From the NCBI RefSeq assembly GCF_002843305.1, contig NZ_PGSG01000006.1:1-64000 (forward strand): a stretch of 64,000 bases of DNA, written 5' to 3'. Position numbers and translations under genes: made by a program. The DNA comes from Streptomyces barkulensis (GTDB lineage Bacteria > Actinomycetota > Actinomycetes > Streptomycetales > Streptomycetaceae). The notes beneath the pieces were generated by a model that saw only the letters and a list, made by a program, of their open reading frames with translations, was not told the origin of the DNA and searched no databases. Shown here in pieces: positions 1 through 6,980 of the stretch; position 1 is the stretch's first letter, and every line of letters starts with the position of its first letter.

Positions 1-72
1 TGAGCTGTACTGATCTTCGTGGAGTCCCTCAAGCCTGGGTTACGCTTCCAGGCGTAAGGAGAACCACGAGCA

Positions 73-384
73 ATGCCAGCACCCCGTAAGTACCCCGATG
101 AGCTGCGTGAGCGGGCGGTGCGCGAGGTCCGCGCGACCGGCCGCCCTGTGGCCCACGTCGCCCGCGACCTCGGCATCCACAAGGAAGCCCTGCGGTCCTG
201 GGTCCGCCAGGCCGAGGCGGACGCCGGCGAGCGTGACGACCGGCTGACGACCGCCGAGCGCGACGAGTTGAAGGAACTCCGCAAGGAGAACGCCGAGTTG
301 AGGCGGGCCAACGAGATCCTGAAGGCCGCCTCGGTGTTTTTTGCCCAGGAGATCGACCGTCCCCGGACGAGGCCGAGCAGGTGA
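73..384 (+). CDS. IS3-family transposase OrfA (frameshift partner)
   Basis: This is the 103-aa first frame of the IS3 transposase. Residues about 5-50 form the helix-turn-helix that binds the inverted repeats, followed by a leucine-zipper-like coiled coil (about 60-85). It overlaps the second frame by 4 bp. A run of six T at 337-342, after GTG and read as Phe-Phe, lies just before the end. A -1 slip there continues without a stop into the 381-1265 frame, giving the usual OrfAB fusion made by programmed frameshifting. The start is the ATG at 73, preceded by AAGGAG. Confidence 0.93.
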   Translation: MPAPRKYPDELRERAVREVRATGRPVAHVARDLGIHKEALRSWVRQAEADAGERDDRLTTAERDELKELRKENAELRRANEILKAASVFFAQEIDRPRTRPSR

Positions 385-1265
385 TCGACCACCTGCGCGA
401 CAAGGGCCTCGGGGTCGATCCCGTCTGCCGGGTGCTGGATGTGTCGCCGTCGACGTACTTCGCGCGCAAGACGCGGCCGAAGTCGGCCCGACGCCTGCGC
501 GACGAAGAACTGATCCCGCTGGTCACAGCCGCGTGGGAGGACTCCGGGCGCACCTACGGCGCACGCCGCGTCACCCGCGCCCTGGTCCGCGCCGGACACA
601 CGGTGGCCCGCTGCACGGTCGAGCGGCTGATGGGCGAGCTCGGCATCGAGGGCGTCATCCGCGGGCAGCGCCGCCGCACCACGGTCCCCGAGCCGGCCGC
701 GCCGCGCCCGCCGGACCTGGTCAACCGCCGTTTCACCGCCGAGCGGCCCAACCAGCTGTGGCTGGCGGACCTGACCTACATCCGCACCTGGTCGGGGTGG
801 GTCTACGTCGCGTTCGTCCTGGACGCGTACTCACGCCGGATCGTGGGCTGGCAGGCCGCCACGCACCTGCGCACGGACCTGCCGCTGGACGCACTGGAGA
901 TGGCGCTGTGGCGGCAGAGGATCAAGAAGGACGCCGATCTCATCCATCACAGCGACCGCGGGTCGCAGTACGTATCCATTCGGTACACGGAACGTCTCGC
1001 CGAGGTCGGTGCCTCGGCGTCGGTCGGGTCCGTCGCGGACAGTTATGACAACGCGATGGCCGAGGCCCTCAACGGCACGTTCAAAGCCGAACTGATCGAA
1101 CATCAGGGGCCATGGCGGGACTTCGACCAGGTCGAGCGGGCCGTCTTCCAGTGGGTCGCGTGGTACAACGGTGAACGACTCCACTCCGCCCTGGGCTACG
1201 TGCCGCCCGACGAGTACGAGCAGACGTACTGGGCGTACCTGGAGGAAGTCCCGCAGACCGCTTGA
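381..1265 (+). CDS. IS3-family transposase OrfB (DDE integrase domain)
   Basis: This 294-aa frame is the catalytic half of the transposase. It has the HTH_21-type region first and then an RNase H-fold rve integrase core. The DDE triad is visible as Asp in LADLTYI, Asp in HHSDRGSQY, and Glu in the NAMAEALNGTFKAEL segment, the usual IS3 spacing. The GTG at 381 is only nominal: the -1 reading frame is open from the T-run of orfA (339 onward), so the natural product is probably an OrfAB fusion of about 400 aa. Both frames look intact, so the element may be active. Confidence 0.93.
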   Translation: MIDHLRDKGLGVDPVCRVLDVSPSTYFARKTRPKSARRLRDEELIPLVTAAWEDSGRTYGARRVTRALVRAGHTVARCTVERLMGELGIEGVIRGQRRRTTVPEPAAPRPPDLVNRRFTAERPNQLWLADLTYIRTWSGWVYVAFVLDAYSRRIVGWQAATHLRTDLPLDALEMALWRQRIKKDADLIHHSDRGSQYVSIRYTERLAEVGASASVGSVADSYDNAMAEALNGTFKAELIEHQGPWRDFDQVERAVFQWVAWYNGERLHSALGYVPPDEYEQTYWAYLEEVPQTA

Positions 1266-1304
1266 TCACACGATCGCGGACTCTACGAAACTCGGGGCAG
1301 CTCA

Positions 1305-1664
1305 CTGAGCTGGGGGATCGCGGACTGGATCGACGCCGCCGACTGCTCGGCGGGTGAACGGTACTGCGACACGGAACCGGGAAAGCGGGAGCACGACGGC
1401 AGGAACATGCTCCTGGTCTTCGGCGGGTTCCTGACCCTGTTCCCGGGCACCGTCCTGGTCGAACGCACGCAGGACTGGCGGCCCGCGCTCGGCCTGCCCG
1501 TGGGCGCGCTCGCCGGCAGCGCGATCGCCCTGTCCATCGACCGGGAGCCGGGCATCTGGATTCTGGTGTGCGTGCTTCTGGCCGTCTGCGCGGCCCTGCC
1601 GTTCGCACTTCGTACGCTGGTGGCCCCGCAGGCCGGGACCGGGCGTCCCTCCTCGCCCGGCTGA
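1305..1664 (+). pseudogene. 3' remnant of a membrane protein gene cut by the IS
   Basis: The frame is open from the first base after the IS end (1305) to the stop at 1664. It encodes about 119 residues but has no credible start next to the IS. A later ATG at 1407 has no good ribosome site. The remnant has two hydrophobic stretches (LLVFGGFLTLFPGTVL and an ILVCVLLAVCAALPFAL segment) separated by a charged loop, so the parent was a membrane protein. Its 5' part would lie left of the window. I do not recognise the family. An 85-aa product from 1407 cannot be excluded. Confidence 0.6.
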
Positions 1665-1776
1665 CCTCGCCGCAGGAGCCGCTGCGGGACACGGCGGCGT
1701 GGGAACGGAGTCCGGCACCGCGGGCGGAACCTTCACGGTGCGGGGTGTGTGCGTCGACGGCGGCGTGGCTCCGCGG

Positions 1777-2943
1777 TCACCGTCCGGTTTCCGCGGCGGT
1801 TCCCCTGTCCGACGCCCCGTGCAGCATCAGCACCACCCCTCCGATCAGTGACACCGCCGCGGTGAGGACGAGCAGCGCCCCCAGTCCCAGGCCGGGGATC
1901 ACCGCACCGGCGAGGGCCGGTGCCGCGACCGAGCTGACGGCCCCCACGACCAGGCAGCCGGTGAACGCCGCGCTCGCGCGGTCGGGCACCAGCTCGGCGG
2001 TCCAGACCGCCAGCACCGCCGACCCGGTCATGTACCCCGCGCCGAAGACGCACGCCGAGGCCGCCGTCGCGGCCGGGGAGTCGCCGGCCAGTCCGAGGAG
2101 CGCCAGCGCCACGGCCACCGTCACCAGACACAGCGCCGCGACCCTGGGGCTGCCCAGTCGCCGCGCGAAGGTCCCGGTCGCCACGCCCACCATGCCGGTG
2201 GTGCCGACGACCACGTAGAGCGCCGGGACGGCCGCCTCCGGGAAACCGCCGGAGAGGACGTCGGCGGCATAGGTGAAGTAGACGATGACGACCGCGAAGT
2301 AGACGGCGGAGTAGGCGGCCGGGATCTTCAGCGCCCTCGCGAGTGCGGGGAACCCCTGCCGTCCGTCCGGGCGTGGGACCGGCCCGGTCCGCGGCACCAG
2401 GCGCAGGTTCACCGCGGCGGCGGCCACGGCGGCGAGGGCGATGCCGCCCCAGACCAGGCGCCACGCCCCCAGCGCGGCGAGGGCGGCCAGACCGCCCAGC
2501 ACCACCAGTCCGCCGCTGGTGCCGGTCGTGATGATCGCCAGCGCTCTGGGCCGCTGCCGCGGGGACACCGTGCGCGTCACGATGTCGGAGTAGGGCGCCC
2601 AGACCCAGCCGCCCGCGCTGCCGGCCAGGACTGCGCCGACGGCGAGCAGCCAGGAGGACTGAGCGAAGGTCACGGTCACCGCGCCCGCCGCGCCGCAGGC
2701 CCCGCCCACGGTCGTCGGCGCACGTGAGCCGCGGCGGGCGGCGAGCGGCCCCGCGAGCACCAGGCCGGCCAGGTAGCCGGCGAACGTGGCGCTGGCGACG
2801 AGGCCGAGTACGAGTTCGGAGAGTTCCAGGTCCTGCCGGATGTCGGGCAGCGTCAGACCGTAGGCGTACCGGGCCATGCCGAAGGCGACCCCGACCACCG
2901 CCGCTCCGGCCAGGCCGATCCGGTTGCCCGTGGAGAGCGTCAA
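1777..2943 (-). CDS. MFS permease, YbfB/YjiJ-like
   Basis: This predicted 388-aa integral membrane transporter has about 12 hydrophobic helices. The N-terminal GVAFGMARYAYGLTLPDI pattern and the overall length fit the YbfB/YjiJ (MFS_4-like) branch of the major facilitator superfamily. Its substrate is unknown. I chose the TTG start at 2943 because AGGAGAAGGGGG lies just upstream. The longer open frame to 3141 adds a Pro/Arg-rich segment that is not membrane-like and overlaps the HD gene. It lies downstream of that gene on the same strand, about 160 bp away. Confidence 0.85.
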   Translation of the reverse strand: MTLSTGNRIGLAGAAVVGVAFGMARYAYGLTLPDIRQDLELSELVLGLVASATFAGYLAGLVLAGPLAARRGSRAPTTVGGACGAAGAVTVTFAQSSWLLAVGAVLAGSAGGWVWAPYSDIVTRTVSPRQRPRALAIITTGTSGGLVVLGGLAALAALGAWRLVWGGIALAAVAAAAVNLRLVPRTGPVPRPDGRQGFPALARALKIPAAYSAVYFAVVIVYFTYAADVLSGGFPEAAVPALYVVVGTTGMVGVATGTFARRLGSPRVAALCLVTVAVALALLGLAGDSPAATAASACVFGAGYMTGSAVLAVWTAELVPDRASAAFTGCLVVGAVSSVAAPALAGAVIPGLGLGALLVLTAAVSLIGGVVLMLHGASDRGTAAETGR

Positions 2944-3104
2944 GGCTGCCCCCTTCTCCTGTGGCCCTGCGGCGTGCACCGGAGCCGCTGCCCGACGCGG
3001 CGGAACTGATCGGAGGAGTTCCGTTCGTACCGTTCGCACCGGTTTGAGGTTACATCGGCGGCTCACCGGCGCTGAGGGCACAGGAACAGGCGGGCGGTCC
3101 GTGC

Positions 3105-3776
3105 TCAGCTCTCCGGCCGGTAGCCGTCGTAGTCGCTCCACCCGGCGGTCCGGTCCAGTTCCTCCCAGGTGGGCCAGGCCACGCCCGTCGCCTGTCGGAC
3201 GAGTTCGCCGGGCAGGCTGAACGGCGGGGCCTTGTGCGGTTTGGCGAGGGCCTGGCCGACGATCGCGTCGTGGAGGGCGGCCGCCGCGTGCAGACGGGGC
3301 AGTGCGGCGTGGACGCGTTCGGCGTGGCCGGGCGGGAGGGTGTGCGGGTCGTCGATGCCGAGGTCCAGCGCGGCCCCCGCCGTCACCAGGGCGATCTCCG
3401 GGCGCTTGCGCATCGCGAGGTCGTGGTGGAGGTGGAGGGCGATCGCGTCCCAGACGATCTCGACCCGGTCGGCCGGCATCCCGCGCTCGGTGAGGAAGCG
3501 GGCGGCCAGGTCGGCGCCGTCGAGGTCGAAGGTCTGGTCGCCGTCGCCTTCCGGGGTGAGCCCGGCGTCGTGCAGGACGCAGCCCAGGAACAGCAGTTCG
3601 TCGTCGTAGTCGCGGCCGGGCAGCAGGCCGCGCCGCTCGCCGAAGGCGCGCCCGTGGAGGTAGGTCCTCAGGCTGTGGTTGAAGATCGCCGGGTGCTCGG
3701 TCCGCTTCGCGTGGTGAAGGGCCTCCAGCGCAAGCTCGGTGCGCGGCAGGGGCAGTTCCTCGTAGGGGTCCGTCAT
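3105..3776 (-). CDS. HD-domain hydrolase
   Basis: This is a 223-aa soluble protein with an HD metal-dependent phosphohydrolase domain. A His in the IFNHSLRTYLHG segment, the LHDAG pair (the eponymous His-Asp) and a later HLHHDLA stretch supply the usual ligands. The arrangement resembles the cyanamide-hydratase-like HD branch, but the substrate cannot be read from sequence. The start ATG (3776) has GGAGGG just upstream. Two bases separate it from the TGA of a small upstream frame, which suggests translational coupling. Confidence 0.85.
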   Translation of the reverse strand: MTDPYEELPLPRTELALEALHHAKRTEHPAIFNHSLRTYLHGRAFGERRGLLPGRDYDDELLFLGCVLHDAGLTPEGDGDQTFDLDGADLAARFLTERGMPADRVEIVWDAIALHLHHDLAMRKRPEIALVTAGAALDLGIDDPHTLPPGHAERVHAALPRLHAAAALHDAIVGQALAKPHKAPPFSLPGELVRQATGVAWPTWEELDRTAGWSDYDGYRPES

Positions 3777-3777
3777 G

Positions 3778-3927
3778 TCATCCCTCCTGGATGCCGGATG
3801 TCGGGGGCGGGGCGGCGGCCGGAGCGGCGGCCTGCCGCGCGTGGTGCGGGAAGGGGGAGGCGGCGACGGTGATCGGCCCGATCACCACGATCCCCGCCGG
3901 GACGTGGACGGACAGCACCTTGGTCAC
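3778..3927 (-). CDS. Small hypothetical protein, 49 aa
   Basis: This short frame starts at GTG 3927 after GAGGGGAC and ends two bases before the HD-hydrolase ATG. The product has a hydrophobic middle (VPAGIVVIGPITVAAS) and an Ala/Pro-rich tail. It could be a small membrane peptide or only a translated leader that couples to the HD gene. No family is recognised. The promoter would lie in the padR intergenic region, with TATATC on the minus strand as a possible -10. Being divergent from padR, it may share that regulator. Confidence 0.4.
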   Translation of the reverse strand: MTKVLSVHVPAGIVVIGPITVAASPFPHHARQAAAPAAAPPPTSGIQEG

Positions 3928-3955
3928 CGCGGTCCCCTCACCCCGACAGCGGATA

Positions 3956-3970
3956 TATTGGCTGCCAATA
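3956..3970. promoter_or_regulatory. PadR operator 1 (palindrome)
   Basis: TATTGGCTGCCAATA is a perfect palindrome with 7-bp arms around one central base, in the divergent padR/HD-gene intergenic region. Its core GGCTGCC is shared with a second palindrome 39 bp downstream. Two like sites next to a PadR gene suggest autoregulation, and the minus-strand TATATC sits on this site. Binding by PadR is inferred. Confidence 0.6.
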
Positions 3971-3995
3971 CATAGCACGCCTATACCTATGTTGT

Positions 3996-4008
3996 GTAGG
4001 CTGCCTAC
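3996..4008. promoter_or_regulatory. PadR operator 2 (palindrome)
   Basis: GTAGGCTGCCTAC is a perfect palindrome (6-bp arms, one central base) ending two bases before the padR ATG. It shares the GGCTGCC core with operator 1. A TATACC -10-like hexamer lies at about 3982-3987, so the site would cover the transcription start. The padR mRNA has little room for a ribosome site and may be almost leaderless. Confidence 0.6.
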
Positions 4009-4010
4009 TC

Positions 4011-4352
4011 ATGAAGACCGACGCCGTACGCGGACATCTGGACGGACTGCTGCTGGCCGTGCTGGAGCCGGGACCGCTGCACGGGTACGCGATCATCACC
4101 GCCGTACAGCGGCGCAGCGCGGGCGCGCTCGAACTGCGCACCGGCACGGTCTACCCCGCACTCAACCGCCTGGAGCGCACCGGACTGCTGCGCAGCAGCT
4201 GGGACTCCACCGGCGAGCGGAAGCGGCGCCGCTACGAGCTCACCGACGCCGGGCGGCGCGCGCTGGCCGAGGAGCGGTCGGCCTGGCAGGCGTTCACGGC
4301 GGCGATCGGCTCCGTCCTGGACCCCGCCCCGCACCCCGGGCACGCCGGATGA
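4011..4352 (+). CDS. PadR-family transcriptional regulator
   Basis: This is a 113-aa winged-helix repressor. The segment from residue 10 to 80 carries the typical PadR pattern: LDGLLLAVLEPGPLHGYAI, then TGTVYPALNRLERTGLL and a KRRRYELTDAGRRAL wing. The length fits the short PadR subfamily without a large C-terminal dimer domain. It overlaps the next gene by ATGA, the arrangement commonly found with PadR-linked permease-prefix-domain membrane proteins. Two palindromes directly upstream suggest autoregulation. The ligand is unknown. Confidence 0.93.
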   Translation: MKTDAVRGHLDGLLLAVLEPGPLHGYAIITAVQRRSAGALELRTGTVYPALNRLERTGLLRSSWDSTGERKRRRYELTDAGRRALAEERSAWQAFTAAIGSVLDPAPHPGHAG

Positions 4353-5029
4353 GCGGCCCGGGACGGCGGACCGGCCCCACCGGGACGTACGCCGACGAGT
4401 ACGCCGACGAGTACGCCGAGGTCCTGGCGTCCGCCCTGTGCGGCCCGGCCCGCGCAAGGGCCCGGCTGGTGGCGGAGGTGCGCGACGGCCTCGCCGAGAC
4501 GGTGGCCGCGTACGCCGCCGAGGGGCTGCCCCGCGATCTCGCCGTCCGGCGGGCCGTGCGGGAGTTCGGCACCGTGGCGGAGGTGGCGCCGTCCTGCCAG
4601 CGGGAGCTGACCGTCGCCCAGGTCCGTCACACCGCCCGGACCGTCACCCTCGCCGCCCCGCTGCTGACCGTCTGCTGGTACCTGTTCCTGGCCACCGGGC
4701 ACGGCGGTCAACTACCCATGGCCACCCGCCTGCTGGCGTTCCCCCTGGCCGGGTTCGCGGCCGTCGCCGCGCTGCTCGCGGCGACCGCGCTGGCCGCCAC
4801 CGGCCCCCTCGTCCGGCGGCTGCCCACACCGCACCGGCTTCCCCGGGCGACCGCCTGGGCCGGCACGACGGCCGGCGTCTGCCTGGGCGTGTCCGCGCTC
4901 ACCCTCGCCGCGTCCTCCCCCCTGTCGGGAAACTGGCCGGTGGTCGCGCTCGCGGGCGCCCTCGCCGCCGTGCTCCACACCGTGGTGGCGTCCTCCGCCC
5001 GCGCCTGCCGCGACTGCGCCCGCGCATAG
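4349..5029 (+). CDS. Permease-prefix-domain membrane protein coupled to PadR
   Basis: This 226-aa protein overlaps padR by four bases (ATGA). The N-terminal 90 residues form a helical region with the LVAEVRDGLAETVAAYAAEGLPRDLAVRRAVREFG-like pattern of the permease prefix domain. Four hydrophobic helices follow. A short YADEYADEYAE repeat lies near the N-terminus. Proteins of this kind are usually co-transcribed with PadR regulators, but their role is not established. Longer upstream reading is a shadow of padR. Confidence 0.85.
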   Translation: MSGPGRRTGPTGTYADEYADEYAEVLASALCGPARARARLVAEVRDGLAETVAAYAAEGLPRDLAVRRAVREFGTVAEVAPSCQRELTVAQVRHTARTVTLAAPLLTVCWYLFLATGHGGQLPMATRLLAFPLAGFAAVAALLAATALAATGPLVRRLPTPHRLPRATAWAGTTAGVCLGVSALTLAASSPLSGNWPVVALAGALAAVLHTVVASSARACRDCARA

Positions 5030-5166
5030 CCGGCCCTCCGGCGGCGTCCGCAACTGCGTTCCCCCGATGCCCCTTTCGCATTGTTCGCCGCCAAAAGCGA
5101 GAAGTCGACACATCTCCTTCCCAGACTTGGAGGAGCGGGCCGCCCGGCCCGTGCGCACCACACCGA

Positions 5167-5191
5167 CCGCAAGTGACCGCAAGCGACCGCA
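5167..5191 (+). repeat. Short tandem repeat before the secreted-protein RBS
   Basis: GACCGCAAG occurs three times in tandem with a single varying base between copies, directly before the AAGGGGG ribosome site of the gene at 5202. It could be slippage-derived or a regulator-binding array. There is no further evidence. Confidence 0.5.
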
Positions 5192-5201
5192 AGGGGGAAA
5201 C

Positions 5202-5567
5202 ATGACCAGGACGACCGGGACGACCGGGACGACGAGGAGAGTCGCACGTACGGCCGCCGTGCTCGGCGGCGCGATCCTGCTGGCCCTGACCACCGCCACA
5301 TCCGCGTCGGCGACCGTGACGCGCTACCACGGCAGCGACGCCGCCCAGGCGACCGCCTACGCGATGCGCGCCTACGACGGCGAGCGCGACGGCAACGGCG
5401 TCTACGCCGACGCCTACCTGGCCAACGGCGCCCACGTCTCCCAGTGGGACGGCAACGGCGCGGACGGCAACTGGGGTCCGTGGGCGCGTTACAGCTCCCG
5501 CATCAAGCAGTTCCGGGTCTGCGAGGACCACAAGGGCTGCTCCAGCTGGTCCTACTGGCCGAGCTGA
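5202..5567 (+). CDS. Small secreted protein
   Basis: This 121-aa product starts at ATG 5202 behind AAGGGGG. It has an Arg-containing n-region, a hydrophobic stretch (AAVLGGAILLALTTATS) and an ASA-type cleavage site near residue 37. The mature part of about 85 aa is rich in Asp, Gly, Tyr and Trp and has two cysteines (VCEDHKGC) that could form a disulfide. It is likely exported by Sec. The family is unknown. Three near-copies of the nonamer GACCGCAAG run up to its ribosome site. Confidence 0.75.
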   Translation: MTRTTGTTGTTRRVARTAAVLGGAILLALTTATSASATVTRYHGSDAAQATAYAMRAYDGERDGNGVYADAYLANGAHVSQWDGNGADGNWGPWARYSSRIKQFRVCEDHKGCSSWSYWPS

Positions 5568-5594
5568 CCGGCACACCCCGGCACCCGTGCACCA

Positions 5595-5620
5595 CGGCCC
5601 GCCCCACCCGGGGCGGGCCG
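5595..5620. terminator. Convergent hairpin terminator
   Basis: An 11-bp perfect GC stem (CGGCCCGCCCC with its complement) closes on a 4-nt loop between the converging secreted-protein and deaminase genes. There is no T-run, as is common in actinomycetes. It probably acts in both directions. Confidence 0.65.
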
Positions 5621-5646
5621 CTCCCATACGCCTGGGACCATCCGCC

Positions 5647-6177
5647 TCAGCGGCGCCCCGCCGCACCGCCCACCGGGGCCTGCCGGGCGGCGTTCCGGGC
5701 CGTGAGGGGGAAGAGTTCCAGGCATTCGTCCCGGCGGACCCCCTCACGCACCTCCAGCCGCGGGTGCCCGGCCCGGACCACGTCGCGGGCCCGGAGGTCG
5801 ATCTGCCGCCAGGTGAACGTCTCGTCGGGGTGCTCGGAGGCCCAGCTCCGGGCGTCCTCCTGGGTGGCGCCGAAGGCGATGCCGCGCATCTTGGCCCAGA
5901 TCGCGGCGGCGGTGCACATCGGGCACGGCTCCAGCGTCGTCAGCAGGAAGGCGCCGGCGAGGTAGCGGGAGCCGACCCGTTCGGCAGCCCGGCGGATGGC
6001 CTGCACCTCCGGGTGCGCGGTCGGGTCGTGGCCCTGGACGAGTCCACTGCCCGACTCCCCGAGGACGGCGCCGTCCCGGATCACCACCGCCCCCAGCCCG
6101 TAGTTCCCGGAGAGCGCCGCCTCATGGGCCAGCCGCAGGCACCTCAGCATCCCCGCGTCGAGCTCCCGGTCCGTCAT
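5647..6177 (-). CDS. Guanine-deaminase-like nucleobase/nucleoside deaminase
   Basis: This 176-aa enzyme of the zinc-dependent CDA fold probably hydrolyses the exocyclic amine of a purine base or nucleoside. Zinc ligands are His55 in DPTAHPEVQAIR and Cys85/Cys88 in EPCPMC. Glu57 is the proton shuttle. Context around these motifs resembles bacterial guanine deaminase more than TadA, but the usual HAE is HPE here. The C-terminal part is longer than in TadA. The start ATG overlaps the stop of the radical SAM gene by ATGA, so the two are translationally coupled and probably work in one pathway. The real substrate is unknown. Confidence 0.82.
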   Translation of the reverse strand: MTDRELDAGMLRCLRLAHEAALSGNYGLGAVVIRDGAVLGESGSGLVQGHDPTAHPEVQAIRRAAERVGSRYLAGAFLLTTLEPCPMCTAAAIWAKMRGIAFGATQEDARSWASEHPDETFTWRQIDLRARDVVRAGHPRLEVREGVRRDECLELFPLTARNAARQAPVGGAAGRR

Positions 6178-6980
6178 CCCGCCTCCAGAGGGCGCGTGTT
6201 ACAGGTGGACATCAAGGATTCCTTTCCGCAGATACGCACATCGGCGTCCTCGGTGGCTCGCTCGATCCACAGCGACCCGTCGTTCTCCACGATCCAGTAA
6301 TCCCGGGATCTGATGTCGATGCAGCGAACATCCATACGCCCCTGGTACGTCTGCGCCAAATCCCGCACACGGCGGAGCACTTCGGACAGCTCCTCGGAAC
6401 GGAACGAGAACTCCTGCTTTCCGTTGGCGCGCCCCCGGGACACCACGGGTATGAAACTTATCTTTCGCGCACCTCGCCCACAAGCGAAACCTGCCATTTC
6501 CTCCATGAGGTTCAGGCCACCCGGAACAACCACTGAATTAATCGATAATCCGATTTCTCTGCGCACCACCTCGGCGAGGTTTCTATCGATATCGTCGAAA
6601 GATTTACGGCGCAGCACCCGGTCGTTTTCTGCGGACGGCCGGTGGATACTGAACTTGAATTCATCCGCGTACTCCGCGCAGGCATCCAGGGTGCGGGCGG
6701 GCACGGCGAAGCCGTTGGTGGTGACCACGGGCCTGAGACCGGCGCCGGCGACCGCGGCGATGATCTCGGGCAGGTCCTCCCGAACCGTCGGCTCACCTCC
6801 CGCTAGTTTCGCCGACCGGGCGCCACCGGACGCGAAAAAGCGGGAGATCTCACCGATCTCCCGCACGGACAGTTCACTTCTGCTGGTGGGCGGCGCCTGG
6901 CAGAAAGCGCAGGCGACATTGCATCTGCGCGTCACCCGTAAGCAGACCGATCTAGGCAGCTCCTGCGGTATCCCCTTCAC
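6174..6980 (-). CDS. Radical SAM enzyme
   Basis: This 268-aa protein carries the canonical radical SAM motif CNVACAFC (Cys20, Cys24, Cys27), which ligates the 4Fe-4S cluster that cleaves S-adenosylmethionine. A GGEPT motif follows near residue 60. The fold pattern is MoaA/SkfB-like, without a recognisable SPASM domain. Three further cysteines cluster near the C-terminus (VRCIDIR, RICGK, STCNT) and could hold an auxiliary cluster. The GTG start at 6980 has GGAG upstream and overlaps the preceding gene by about 29 bp. Parts of the gene (around 6530-6660) are noticeably AT-richer than the neighbourhood, suggesting transfer. The substrate is unknown. Confidence 0.85.
   Translation of the reverse strand: MKGIPQELPRSVCLRVTRRCNVACAFCQAPPTSRSELSVREIGEISRFFASGGARSAKLAGGEPTVREDLPEIIAAVAGAGLRPVVTTNGFAVPARTLDACAEYADEFKFSIHRPSAENDRVLRRKSFDDIDRNLAEVVRREIGLSINSVVVPGGLNLMEEMAGFACGRGARKISFIPVVSRGRANGKQEFSFRSEELSEVLRRVRDLAQTYQGRMDVRCIDIRSRDYWIVENDGSLWIERATEDADVRICGKESLMSTCNTRPLEAG

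Larger units (their letters stand above)
1..1304 (+). mobile_element. Complete IS3-family insertion sequence
   Basis: The window opens on the left inverted repeat (TGAGCTG...), and an imperfect inverse copy ends at 1304. The two ends share TGAGCTG, TTCGT and GAGTCC blocks at the same spacing. Between them lie two overlapping transposase frames typical of the IS3 family, with about 70 bp of leader and 40 bp of tail. The left flank is outside the window, so the target duplication cannot be checked. On the right the element abuts an open frame without its own start, so it appears to interrupt a gene. Confidence 0.93.

Noticed and set aside
6174-6980. Radical SAM gene as a prokaryotic viperin
   Set aside because: The CxxxCxxC surroundings and the C-terminus do not look viperin-like, and no nucleotide kinase is adjacent.
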